DNA of 64,000 bases, from positions 47,453 to 111,452 of the forward strand of contig NZ_JAUPEC010000015.1 of NCBI RefSeq assembly GCF_030551755.1, read 5' to 3'. The notes beneath the pieces are model-generated. The model was not told the origin of the DNA. It worked only from the letters and a program-made list of their open reading frames with translations, and did no database searches. Position 1 is the first letter of the stretch. Every line of letters starts with the position of its first letter. Made by a program: the position numbers and the translations under genes. Below, one piece after another: positions 55,334 through 63,925 of the stretch. The stretch is from Pseudocolwellia sp. AS88 (GTDB taxonomy: Bacteria; Pseudomonadota; Gammaproteobacteria; Enterobacterales; Alteromonadaceae).

Positions 55334-55644
55334 GAACTTTTTACATCAATTAAATATCGACGCACCTATTAAACGATTAAATATAAAAAATCAGCTAAAT
55401 ATTTTTTATTAAATGTAAGTATTCATATAAAATACTTTAAATACAGTAAATTAAATAATATAAATGATAATGGGTAAAGTTAATGCTAATGTGTTTTTAA
55501 ATACAAAACAACACCATTAAAATGAACGAAAATGTTAAACTAATCTAAAATCATTATTTATTAGCTAAATAATAAATTTTAATTTAGCTGATCAAGTATC
55601 CTAATTCGTTTACTAGTTATGTGGATATATGACGAAAGGCTTAT
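55334..55644. promoter_or_regulatory. Divergent promoter region, TonB receptor / fecI
   Basis: About 310 AT-rich bases between divergently transcribed genes. AGCTAAAT occurs at 55393-55400 and 55563-55570 and, inverted, at 55582-55589; the last two form an 8-bp inverted repeat close to fecI. These may be binding sites, perhaps of the local sigma factor or a repressor. No Fur-box-like 19-mer was noticed. Confidence 0.4.
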
Positions 55645-56235
55645 ATGAAATTTTTTGATAAACAAGCATCTTCAAGAAATACTGAAAATTCGCTTAATGA
55701 GACTCTATTCTCATATAGAAAGGTACTGCTAAAATTAGTAGGTAAAATAGCTCCTTCAGCTGAAGTAGAAGATATTGTACAAGACGCCTATGTTAAAATA
55801 TTTCAGATAACTTCTAATAAAAAACCTATTAGTTATCCCAAAGCGTTCATATACAAAATAGCTAAAAATTTAGCTCATGATTATAATAAAAAATCAGAGG
55901 TAAGATTGTCTGATGGAGCTATTAACGAAAGTGATTATGGTTTTAGTAATGATGACACTTTTCAACAAGTATTAACTAATGATGAATTTTGCCAATTTTG
56001 TGAAGCTGTAAAAAATTTACCGGTACAATGTAGAAAAGTTTTTGTTATGCGAAAAATTTATGGATTTACTCAAAAAGAAATAGCTAAAGAACTTAATTTA
56101 AGTCAGTTTACTGTTGAAAACCATACCGCTAACGGAATGCGAAAATGTAATGACTTTTTGAATAAGAAATTTAATGAAAAACAACGAAAAGCAATTAGTA
56201 TTGCGTCAGGGTATAAAACCAGGAGCGAGCAATAA
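55645..56235 (+). CDS. FecI-type ECF sigma factor
   Basis: Extracytoplasmic-function sigma factor of 196 aa. Region 2 is VEDIVQDAYVKIFQI with YPKAFIYKIAKNLAHDY, which binds the -10 element; region 4 is AVKNLPVQCRKVFVMRKIYGFTQKEIAKELNLS with an HTH. The arrangement sigma, anti-sigma and divergent STN-TonB receptor is the FecIRA cell-surface signalling layout (family knowledge), with substrate in the barrel releasing the sigma factor. RBS GAAAGG lies 8 bases before ATG. Its stop overlaps the fecR start as TAATG. Confidence 0.93.
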   Translation: MKFFDKQASSRNTENSLNETLFSYRKVLLKLVGKIAPSAEVEDIVQDAYVKIFQITSNKKPISYPKAFIYKIAKNLAHDYNKKSEVRLSDGAINESDYGFSNDDTFQQVLTNDEFCQFCEAVKNLPVQCRKVFVMRKIYGFTQKEIAKELNLSQFTVENHTANGMRKCNDFLNKKFNEKQRKAISIASGYKTRSEQ

Positions 56236-57305
56236 TGACTAATAAAGTTATCAAGTTACCTGATACCAATAAAATGAAAGGAGAAGGCTCTCTTTGGTTA
56301 GCTAAGTTAGACCGTGGTTTATCACTTGAAGAAGAAATTTTGCTAAAAACATGGCTTGAACGATCTCCCGATAACAAAGCTTATTTTGTTGCGTTGGCAA
56401 AGCAATGGGATCAGCTATCAGTATTATCTCAATTAGCTGAAATAATCCCTTATGAAACTAAAAAAACCAAAAGTAGTATTTCGTTTTATGCAAAAGCGGC
56501 GACTATTGCTTTTGTGTTTGTACTCGGTTCATTATTTTTAAATACAACAAGTGATATGATTTTTAGTAATAATGCCGCTAAAAGTAAATCAGTTTTCATA
56601 CAAAATTACAGTACCGCCATAGGTGAAAAATCGACTATACACTTACCTGACTCATCAATAATCACTTTAAATACTAATAGCTTAATCAAGGTTAATTTTA
56701 CCTCAGAAAAAAGAGAACTAACTTTAGTTAAAGGCGAATTACATATCGATGTTGCTCATAATAAAGAACGTAGACTCGTCTTGTTTGCAGGAAATAAATC
56801 TTTTGTCGCTGTTGGTACTGCTTTTAACGTTCGTTATGACGAACAATCCTTACTTCAACTTATTGTAACTGATGGAAAAGTTGGTATTACCGATATTGAA
56901 AACACTGATGAAGCCAAAACTTTATTCACACAATCAAACATAAATAACCCGCGATTAGTTAATGCAGGAGAACGTGTAATTATCCCTCCCCGAAATGCGT
57001 TAACAGATACCGATTTAACAAAAGAAGATATTAAACAAACGATAACAGACTCACTTGCTTGGCGTGATGGTCGAGTAATATTTAAAGGTGAAACATTAGA
57101 AGAAGCTATTAATGAGATATCTCGTTATTCTAATGTTAGCTTTGAATTTGAAGATGAAAACCTCAAAAAAATTAGAATTGGTGGACGATTTAAAACGGGT
57201 GATATTATTGGCTTTTTAGATGTTTTAGAGCAACAATTTAATATTAAATATAATCGATTAAGTACATCTAAAATCGAGCTGTCACTCAATACTCCCAATT
57301 CATAG
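56235..57305 (+). CDS. FecR-type anti-sigma/transmembrane sensor
   Basis: Anti-sigma factor of 356 aa. The cytoplasmic N-terminal domain (DUF4880-like) includes WLAKLDRGLSLEEEILLKTW and the typical SPDNKAYF. One transmembrane helix lies near 90-107 (AATIAFVFVLGSLFL). The periplasmic FecR domain shows TAIGEKSTIHLPDSSIITLN, LVKGELHIDVAHNKERR and VGTAFNVRYDEQ. The C-terminal part (about 275-350, SLAWRDGRVIFKGETLEEA...) is STN-like and should contact the receptor STN. Start ATG 56235 follows CAGGAG. It should hold the sigma factor until the receptor binds substrate. Confidence 0.93.
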   Translation: MTNKVIKLPDTNKMKGEGSLWLAKLDRGLSLEEEILLKTWLERSPDNKAYFVALAKQWDQLSVLSQLAEIIPYETKKTKSSISFYAKAATIAFVFVLGSLFLNTTSDMIFSNNAAKSKSVFIQNYSTAIGEKSTIHLPDSSIITLNTNSLIKVNFTSEKRELTLVKGELHIDVAHNKERRLVLFAGNKSFVAVGTAFNVRYDEQSLLQLIVTDGKVGITDIENTDEAKTLFTQSNINNPRLVNAGERVIIPPRNALTDTDLTKEDIKQTITDSLAWRDGRVIFKGETLEEAINEISRYSNVSFEFEDENLKKIRIGGRFKTGDIIGFLDVLEQQFNIKYNRLSTSKIELSLNTPNS

Positions 57306-57489
57306 TTGTTATAGTGAATACTTTTAAACTAACCAATATACTTTGGCATTTTATAGCTAAGTTCCATAAGGGTAATCAGTAAACTAAAAGTGTTGACTAA
57401 AATACCTTATTTAAACCGTTACTATTTCAAATCAGGGCTTTGTAGAAATTAAATCCCCTTCATTTTCAATTAACTTTCAAGTATAAATA

Positions 57490-58719
57490 TTAAAGGGCTG
57501 TAGGCGTAGTTCGTTCAGAAAACTCGCTACTGTATATTAAACCGTTAGCTTCTATATTAAATACCCATGCTGTAGCTGTTTTGGGTAATGTAGACGCTAA
57601 TGTAATACCATTTTTTGACGTGTTAATTTTAACGGGTTGCTCATGCCATTTTCTGTCTAAAGTATGGCCTAAATCGTTTGTATAATAGAGTGTTGATGAT
57701 ATTGAGTTTTCGGTATCGTTATTTTGAATATTTTTAACGTTAATACTTACAATTTCGTTCATGATTTTTTCATCATAAAAAGCAGGAAGTAACTTATGAT
57801 TAAGAACCGAACGAGCAAATATATACGGTTCTTTTGGTGCCCAACCATATTTATGGCTATGTTTTAATGTAGGTTGAATACTTTGATAATGAATACCCTG
57901 AAGCAATTTATAAGTATTAGCTTGAGCATCTAAAGAGAAATTGTTTTCTTTAAGGCCAGTTAACCAAAATGTAGGATTTTTAAATTTAGCAATTCTAAGG
58001 GCTGGTTCCCATATTTCACGATAATAATTATGTGTAGGTTTTGAAAGTATTTTACCGTATTTGTTTTGCATGGTATCAAGGAATCCACTGCCATAAATAG
58101 GGATAGCAAAAGCGAAACGTTGATCAAAACCTATTACTGTTGAAGTAATAACACCGCCCCATGAAATACCTGAAATACCAATTTCATCTTTTTTAACTTC
58201 GTTAAAAGATCTTAATAAATTATGAGCCTGAATCGCTGCAGTAATCGATTGATTCATCCATTGGTTGTTTGTAGCTCTTTCTGGATCATTATAAATACCG
58301 GGGCGTCTTGGGCCTCCCCATTTGTTTTTTTCCCATTTAGGCTGTTTTTTACCTGTTAAGTAGCCTGTTTGACCTTCTGTCGCAATAGATATAGCGGCAA
58401 AGCCCGCATTGTTCCATTTATCTACCCATTCTTTAAATGCACTTCCACCGCCACCGTGCACTAAAACCATTGCAGGAAATGGCCCTTTTCCCTCAGGTGC
58501 TTTATAGAATGCAAAGATTCGAGTTTGCTTCCCTTCAAACGTTGCACCTTCAAAATAAATTTCTTGAAAACCATCATCAAGCAATTTATTTGCATAAACT
58601 TTCGGAGCTTGTTCAGATTGAGCAAGCTTATCGAGGGCTACAAATACATCATTTGCCAAAACACTGTAAGAAAAAAGCATTAAGGTGATGAGTAAAAGTG
58701 TTTGTTTTATGTTTATCAT
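57490..58719 (-). CDS. Secreted alpha/beta hydrolase (acetyl-xylan-esterase/DLH-like)
   Basis: Putative carbohydrate esterase of 409 aa with a signal peptide (LLLITLMLFSYSVLA). The oxyanion motif is LVHGGGGSAFKEWV and the nucleophile lies in EIGISGISWGGVITS (G-x-S-x-G). The region with SHKYGW (about residue 290) probably supplies the catalytic His. The layout resembles acetyl-xylan-esterase or dienelactone-hydrolase enzymes; relatives with N-terminal HGGGGSA occur in polysaccharide loci. The last 110 residues form a beta-sandwich (TLYYTNDLGHTLDRKW). Last gene of the minus-strand unit at 62.7-57.5 kb, 37 bases after the EF-hand gene. Confidence 0.87.
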   Translation of the reverse strand: MINIKQTLLLITLMLFSYSVLANDVFVALDKLAQSEQAPKVYANKLLDDGFQEIYFEGATFEGKQTRIFAFYKAPEGKGPFPAMVLVHGGGGSAFKEWVDKWNNAGFAAISIATEGQTGYLTGKKQPKWEKNKWGGPRRPGIYNDPERATNNQWMNQSITAAIQAHNLLRSFNEVKKDEIGISGISWGGVITSTVIGFDQRFAFAIPIYGSGFLDTMQNKYGKILSKPTHNYYREIWEPALRIAKFKNPTFWLTGLKENNFSLDAQANTYKLLQGIHYQSIQPTLKHSHKYGWAPKEPYIFARSVLNHKLLPAFYDEKIMNEIVSINVKNIQNNDTENSISSTLYYTNDLGHTLDRKWHEQPVKINTSKNGITLASTLPKTATAWVFNIEANGLIYSSEFSERTTPTAL

Positions 58720-58756
58720 ATTTTTCCTCTTTAAGCTTGCTCGGATTATGCTTTAT

Positions 58757-59035
58757 TTATTCTTCGTTATTTTTTTTCTTTTTGTCTTTTTTATTCTTTT
58801 TATCTTTCATTTTAGCCATTTCATCTTCACTCAAAAATCCATCGGAATTAGCATCTAATTTTACAAATGCTTTTGTAGATTTTTCTTTCTTTTTAGATTT
58901 TATAGTGAATTCTTCAACGCTTACTTTGCCGTCATTATCTATATCTAACGATTGAAAACGAGACTCTTTCGCTTGAACTGATAATATGGTTGAAAATAAA
59001 GCAATAAAGGATAAAGCTGTGAATATTTTTTTCAT
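58757..59035 (-). CDS. Small secreted EF-hand calcium-binding protein
   Basis: Ninety-two aa with a signal peptide (FTALSFIALFSTILSVQA). Two EF-hand loops are complete: DIDNDGKVSVEEF (about 30-42) and DANSDGFLSEDEM (about 63-75), with Asp, Asn and Glu at the calcium positions. The ends are Lys-rich (KKNKKDKKKKNNEE), giving a strongly basic tail unusual for an export product. It lies between an esterase and a sulfatase. S1 sulfatases need Ca2+, so a calcium-handling or adhesion role is conceivable but not shown. Confidence 0.85.
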   Translation of the reverse strand: MKKIFTALSFIALFSTILSVQAKESRFQSLDIDNDGKVSVEEFTIKSKKKEKSTKAFVKLDANSDGFLSEDEMAKMKDKKNKKDKKKKNNEE

Positions 59036-59102
59036 AAGATGTACCTTTAATTGTTAATTAATAATTTTTATTTTACTTTCTGAATATTTCAAAACTTAAT
59101 AA

Positions 59103-61022
59103 TTAATTTTTAAGTTTTTCTGCATAGACATAAAATGCAGCTAAGCCTTTACTTAAGCCACTTGCATCAGATTTATCATCAAACCAAGCGCGTAAATCTA
59201 AATCACCTTTCGTCAATTCAACATTAAAAGTAACTGATAAAGCTCCTTTAGGTATTGGCATCGTTGTAACATCGCCATTTATTTGAACATGAGCAAAGTT
59301 TTTTGGAATAACTTTATTTGCTGGTTTATCATGTAAATAAAGACTCAGAGTGTAGTTACCACTTTCAGCTACTTTTAAAGCCCAAGGTGAAACCATAAAT
59401 TTCTCTTCATTACCAACCCAACCATGGCCTTTACCCCATTTGTCGTTACCAAAACCAGGCCACCACGGCACTTGATCGGTATTAGGAGATAACCAATCCA
59501 TACCTGTTAACCGAGATGGATTTTCATGTGTACTGCCAATGATAGGGCGAGTAGTCGGTGTTCCTTTACCTATAGCGTGTTGCCACCATTTTTCATAAAC
59601 TTTTGCTAACTCAGCAACTTTATCAGGATGTTGAGTAGCTATATCATTGCTTTGACCAGGGTCATTAGTAATATCAAATAATTCAGTACCACCCGTTTGA
59701 ACAGCATGAACATATCTCCAGTTACCTTGCATTACAACATAAGGACGTTGTGGATCAGGGTTTAAAACACGTTGATTTGTAACAACCATAGAACGGTTAG
59801 GTAATTTTTCAGCATTCCTTAATGCTGGTACAAGAGAAGTACCGTCAATATCAAGATCTTTTACATTAATATTCGCTAAATCTAGAATAGTTGGAAGCAA
59901 ATCAATATGTGCAGTTAGATCATTAATATTAGCAGGCGCTTGTAAATTACCATTTGGCCAACTAATGAAAAGTGGTACTCTATGACCGCCGTCATAAACA
60001 GAAGCTTTACCTTCTCTCATATAATCATTTAAGGTATTTAGCTTTTTGCCTGTTTTAGCTTCAATAGCTAACTGAACATCTTTAGGTATCCAATTTAATG
60101 GCTCACCATTACTTTTTGCTGCAGCAACAGAACCATTATCTGTCATAAAAATAAAGATGGTATTATCATTAACTTTCTCGTTTACTAATGTTTTACGTAA
60201 TTTTGCAACGTTATCATCTATATTAGTGATCATGCCGTAGAAGTTAGAAAGGTCATCATTTAAACCTAATGCTTTATAAGGAGCACTATATTCTTCCGGT
60301 GCTCTCCAAGGTATATGTGGTGCATTAAGAGATAAATATAAGAAAAATGGTGAATCTTTATCAGTTTGTTCTTGCACAAAGTTTATTGCTTCAGAAAACC
60401 ATATGTCGGTCGCATAACCTTTGTACTTTTTCTCTTCGCCATTTAAATAATAGGTATCATCAAACTGATCGTTTTCCCAATAGTCTGGTGATTGGCCTAC
60501 ACCACCACCACCATGAATAAGTACATGATTAAAGCCTTGATCTTGTGGACGAAATGGATAATTTTCACCTAAATGCCACTTACCAAACATAGCCGTGTTA
60601 TAACCAGCATCTTTCAATAATTCGGGTAGAATCTTATGTTTATCAGATAACATATGACGTCCCATAACCGTATGCCAAACCCCTGCTCTTAATGAATACT
60701 TACCACTCATTAATGCTGAACGTGTTGGTGAACATGTTGGGTCTACATGAAAGTTTGTAAAACGTTGGCTTTGAGACGCTAATTTCTCTATTTGAGGTGT
60801 TTGAACAATTGGGTTGTTAAACATACTAAAATCGCCATACCCTTGATCATCAGTCATAAGTAGAATGATATTAGGGCGTGTTTGTTGCTTCGATGATGAT
60901 TCTTCTGCAACTTTTTGTTTAGACTTATCTGTAGCATTACAACCGCTAACAGCGACAGCGCATATAAATAAGAAACTAATTGTGCTTCGTTTCTTATTCA
61001 TTAATGACTTTAATAGATTCAT
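59103..61022 (-). CDS. Sulfatase (S1) lipoprotein, paralogue of 50011-51867
   Basis: Sulfatase of 639 aa. Lipobox VAVSGC in a strongly hydrophobic signal peptide. Metal site IILLMTDDQGYGDF; formylglycine motif CSPTRSALMSGKYSLRAGVW with Cys about residue 97, then FGKWHLGEN, FFLYLSLNAPHIPW and FIFMTDNGSVAAA. A C-terminal beta domain (YTLSLYLHDKPANKVIPK) matches the one at 50011-51867. The two differ in an insert near DNGSV, so they may hydrolyse different sulfate positions. In the minus-strand unit with another sulfatase upstream (38-base gap), the EF-hand protein and an esterase. Confidence 0.94.
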   Translation of the reverse strand: MNLLKSLMNKKRSTISFLFICAVAVSGCNATDKSKQKVAEESSSKQQTRPNIILLMTDDQGYGDFSMFNNPIVQTPQIEKLASQSQRFTNFHVDPTCSPTRSALMSGKYSLRAGVWHTVMGRHMLSDKHKILPELLKDAGYNTAMFGKWHLGENYPFRPQDQGFNHVLIHGGGGVGQSPDYWENDQFDDTYYLNGEEKKYKGYATDIWFSEAINFVQEQTDKDSPFFLYLSLNAPHIPWRAPEEYSAPYKALGLNDDLSNFYGMITNIDDNVAKLRKTLVNEKVNDNTIFIFMTDNGSVAAAKSNGEPLNWIPKDVQLAIEAKTGKKLNTLNDYMREGKASVYDGGHRVPLFISWPNGNLQAPANINDLTAHIDLLPTILDLANINVKDLDIDGTSLVPALRNAEKLPNRSMVVTNQRVLNPDPQRPYVVMQGNWRYVHAVQTGGTELFDITNDPGQSNDIATQHPDKVAELAKVYEKWWQHAIGKGTPTTRPIIGSTHENPSRLTGMDWLSPNTDQVPWWPGFGNDKWGKGHGWVGNEEKFMVSPWALKVAESGNYTLSLYLHDKPANKVIPKNFAHVQINGDVTTMPIPKGALSVTFNVELTKGDLDLRAWFDDKSDASGLSKGLAAFYVYAEKLKN

Positions 61023-61060
61023 AATTTCCCCATTTATATGTAAATAGTATTCTAATTTTT

Positions 61061-62662
61061 TTAATTAACGTAAGTATTTAGTGGTTCATTACCACGATAT
61101 TCTTTAACAAGCTCTTTATCTTTTGCTCGTAATTTATTAACGATCATCGAGTTTTCAGGTACATTGATTACGTTATTGATTTCATTTGGGTCGTTTTCAA
61201 GATCATATAATTCTTCATAAATGGGTTGTTCTCCATTAATTGATGCAACACTCATTGATGCATAGTCTTGATCTTTTTTCTTATCAAAATAACGTATGTA
61301 CTTCCATTTATGTGTACGCACACCTTCCATCCGAGGATAGTTTTGAATTGTCATTAGGTTCTCCAAGAAGATTTCTTGTCTCCAATGCGCTTTCTTTTCT
61401 GACGTGACATTCATTAGTGGTTGTAAACTAAAACCTTGATAATCTTTCGGAATAGGTGTGTTAGTTAAGTCAAGAATGGTAGGAGCTAAATCAACTAAAG
61501 CTACTAAGTCGTTGTTCTTATCTATCTTTTGGATCTTTTCAATTCTAGGGTCATAGATCACCATTGGAATACGAACAGAAGGATCATATAAGTGCACCTT
61601 GCCACCTAAACCAAATTCTCCATGCATCAAGCCATGATCTGAGGTAAACACAATAATAGTGTTATCAGCTACTCCTTGATATTTTAGATGTTTAACTAAC
61701 TTACCTATTAGCTTGTCTATACCTGATATGGTTTGCATTTCTCTAACAATACGTTCTTTTAAACTATCTTCCTCTTTCACATAGTCATAAGTTTCTAGGT
61801 ACTTACCGTTATATACCGACTTAGGTAATTTAGGCGTTTTTATGTCTTTAGCTGCAGCGTATGTTTTAGGAAGCGCGACATCATTTAAGTGTTCTCTATA
61901 AGTCGTTTTATAAAGTTCTAAATCACTATCTCTAAGTTCCATTGAGCCCGTAGAATTAGCATGTGGAACATTAAAATTAATGAGTAAAGCAAAAGGCTTA
62001 CTTTTAGGACGGCTATCAAGAAAGTTATGTCCTTTTTGAAATGCTTCATTAGGTGTCATGAAGTTTTCAACACCCTCTTCAATAATTTCTATTTGAGTAT
62101 CTGCTTGAGCATTTTTAAAAATTGCATGACGTGCGTGATCTTTTGGATAGAAACTTAAATGTTTATGGCTGGCATACCAATAATCAAAGCTGTTATCCAT
62201 CACCCCACTTTTATAACCCGTTACGCCAGATTCGTTTCGTCCTATTGGCGTATGATTCTTTCCTACATAACCCACGAAATACCCTGATTTTTTCAATAAC
62301 ATTGGGTACGTTTTGTTATATGCAGTTTCAGTCATACTGCTATTAGAATTAAAATTAATTCCATGTCTGCGTTCATATAGACCTGTAAGTAATGTTGTTC
62401 GACTTGGTGTACAAACAGCGCTTGTAGCAAAAGCTTTCGAGAAAACAGTACCGTTATTAGCTAAGTTATCTATATTGGGGGTTTTAATGATAGGGTTTCC
62501 CTCATACCCTGTAACACCAATTTGCATATCATCAGCTAGAATAACAATGACATTAGGTCGAGCCTGTTTCTCTTCCATAACTGTATCAACTGGAGCTTTC
62601 GCACAACTCGCTAAACTGACTATAAAGCTAAAAATAACAATTAGATATACAGGTATATTCAT
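61061..62662 (-). CDS. Sulfatase (S1) lipoprotein, iduronate/choline-type layout
   Basis: Sulfatase of 533 aa, clearly different from the other five. Lipobox SLASC. Metal site VIILADDMQIGVTG; formylglycine motif CTPSRTTLLTGLYERRHGIN with Cys about residue 84. Further motifs are YVGKNHTPIG (Asn replacing Trp in the usual GKWH), FALLINFNVPHAN and VFTSDHGLMHGEFG (Asp-His in place of Asp-Asn), features of the iduronate-sulfatase-like branch. The C-terminus contains PNEINNV, the usual end-of-domain motif. It is the first gene of its unit and faces the GntR regulator across 266 bases. Confidence 0.93.
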   Translation of the reverse strand: MNIPVYLIVIFSFIVSLASCAKAPVDTVMEEKQARPNVIVILADDMQIGVTGYEGNPIIKTPNIDNLANNGTVFSKAFATSAVCTPSRTTLLTGLYERRHGINFNSNSSMTETAYNKTYPMLLKKSGYFVGYVGKNHTPIGRNESGVTGYKSGVMDNSFDYWYASHKHLSFYPKDHARHAIFKNAQADTQIEIIEEGVENFMTPNEAFQKGHNFLDSRPKSKPFALLINFNVPHANSTGSMELRDSDLELYKTTYREHLNDVALPKTYAAAKDIKTPKLPKSVYNGKYLETYDYVKEEDSLKERIVREMQTISGIDKLIGKLVKHLKYQGVADNTIIVFTSDHGLMHGEFGLGGKVHLYDPSVRIPMVIYDPRIEKIQKIDKNNDLVALVDLAPTILDLTNTPIPKDYQGFSLQPLMNVTSEKKAHWRQEIFLENLMTIQNYPRMEGVRTHKWKYIRYFDKKKDQDYASMSVASINGEQPIYEELYDLENDPNEINNVINVPENSMIVNKLRAKDKELVKEYRGNEPLNTYVN

Positions 62663-62755
62663 TAAAAAATTTCCATTTTTATATTTTCATTTATTTTATT
62701 CTTATTTAAAATAAATGTGTCTATTTATATATAGAGTAACCCTCAATATTAATAC

Positions 62756-62772
62756 AAGTCAATATTTATCGA
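62756..62772 (-). promoter_or_regulatory. Shared sulfatase-promoter motif, copy 2
   Basis: On the minus strand TCGATAAATATTGACTT, differing by one inserted T from 52084-52069. It lies about 100 bases before the sulfatase start at 62662. TTGACT could be a -35 element, but no good -10 lies at normal spacing, which favours a regulator site, perhaps for the GntR-family protein next door. Confidence 0.35.
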
Positions 62773-62928
62773 TCCGAATCAAATATATTAATAATAAATA
62801 TGTATTATTTCTGTCAAAATACACACATAATTTGATAAAATACGACATATACTTGTTAAATCATGTAACCTTGAATATAAAAACATCATGATAAATTTTA
62901 TAAAATATCAATATGTAAGGAAAACAAT

Positions 62929-63834
62929 GTGAGTAAAAAAACTTACTTATTTAAACAGTCTACAAATCGTATGCTTGAGTTAATTGCCAATCTGTCAGAC
63001 GGCGAAAAGGTTATGCCTAACGATATTGAACTAACTAAATTATTAAAAATAAGCCGTACAACCGTTAGAGCTTGTATTGAGGACTTATGTACTGCAAATA
63101 TAATAAAGCGTGACGGCGCAAATAAAGTGGTATTACGTCAACCAACTCCAGATGATTATTTCGATATTCAAGATAAAGATTCGACAAAAGACGTACAAAT
63201 TGAAAAATATTTTTTAGGTTTAATTAATGCTGGTAAATTATTACCTGGTGATAGATTTTCAGAATTAAGCCTTGCTAAAAATTCTGGGTGCACAACGATA
63301 ACAGTACGTGAGTTTCTAATTAAGTTTTCAAACAACGGTTTAATTGAAAAAATTCCTCGTGGCCGTTGGAAAATGGTTAAGTTTGATGAAGAGTTTGCGA
63401 GAGAGCTTGTATCATTCAGAGAAATGGTAGAAATGCGTGCCCTTACTGAATTATTAAAATTTCCTAAAAGTCATGATGTTTGGAAACAGCTTCAACAGCT
63501 ATTAACAAAACACCAAGAAGTTAGAGCTGATATGGAAAATAGGTATTTAGAATTTCCAGATCTTGATAGAGAATTACATTACATTATTCAACAAAGTGCG
63601 AAAAATAGGTTTACTCAGCAATTTTTTGACATTGTCTCGTTCGTTTGTCATTACCATTACCAATGGGACAAAACAGGTGAATTAGAAAGGTTTACTGTTG
63701 CTATTGAAGAGCATATCGACTTATTAAATAATTTGATTACTCATAATAATGCTGGTTCTATTCTAAGTATGGAAAAACACTTAAATAGCGCTGAAACAAC
63801 TTTACTCCGCTGTGTTGAAGGTTTTGAAAGTTAA
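62929..63834 (+). CDS. GntR/FCD-family regulator with two winged-helix domains
   Basis: Transcription factor of 301 aa. Start is GTG with TAAGGA 8 bases upstream. An N-terminal winged helix (about 15-70, TKLLKISRTTVRACIEDLC, IIKRDG) is followed by a second GntR winged helix (about 90-140, SELSLAKNSGCTTITVREFL, LIEKIPRGRWKM). The C-terminal part is an FCD ligand-binding domain (FREMVEMRALTELL; His in DRELHYIIQQSA). Two DNA-binding domains in tandem are unusual; the common arrangement has one. It is divergent from the sulfatase unit and probably controls it, with a sugar or sugar acid as effector (inference). Confidence 0.88.
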   Translation: MSKKTYLFKQSTNRMLELIANLSDGEKVMPNDIELTKLLKISRTTVRACIEDLCTANIIKRDGANKVVLRQPTPDDYFDIQDKDSTKDVQIEKYFLGLINAGKLLPGDRFSELSLAKNSGCTTITVREFLIKFSNNGLIEKIPRGRWKMVKFDEEFARELVSFREMVEMRALTELLKFPKSHDVWKQLQQLLTKHQEVRADMENRYLEFPDLDRELHYIIQQSAKNRFTQQFFDIVSFVCHYHYQWDKTGELERFTVAIEEHIDLLNNLITHNNAGSILSMEKHLNSAETTLLRCVEGFES

Positions 63835-63888
63835 GCTTAGATTGATGAATCTATTTATATAATTTATTCATCTGTAAAATGATTAATA

Positions 63889-63917
63889 AAAAGGCAACTC
63901 ACTGAGTTGCTTTTTTA
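63889..63917 (+). terminator. Rho-independent terminator after GntR gene
   Basis: Stem GCAACTC/GAGTTGC (63894-63900 with 63904-63910), 3-base loop, followed by T6 and preceded by A5. Classic intrinsic terminator 55 bases after the regulator stop codon. Confidence 0.85.
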
Positions 63918-63925
63918 TTAGCAAA

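Noticed and set aside
57306..57489. Possible small gene between fecR and the esterase
   Set aside because: Convergent 3' ends, AT-rich, no frame with RBS and no clear terminator; nothing supportable.
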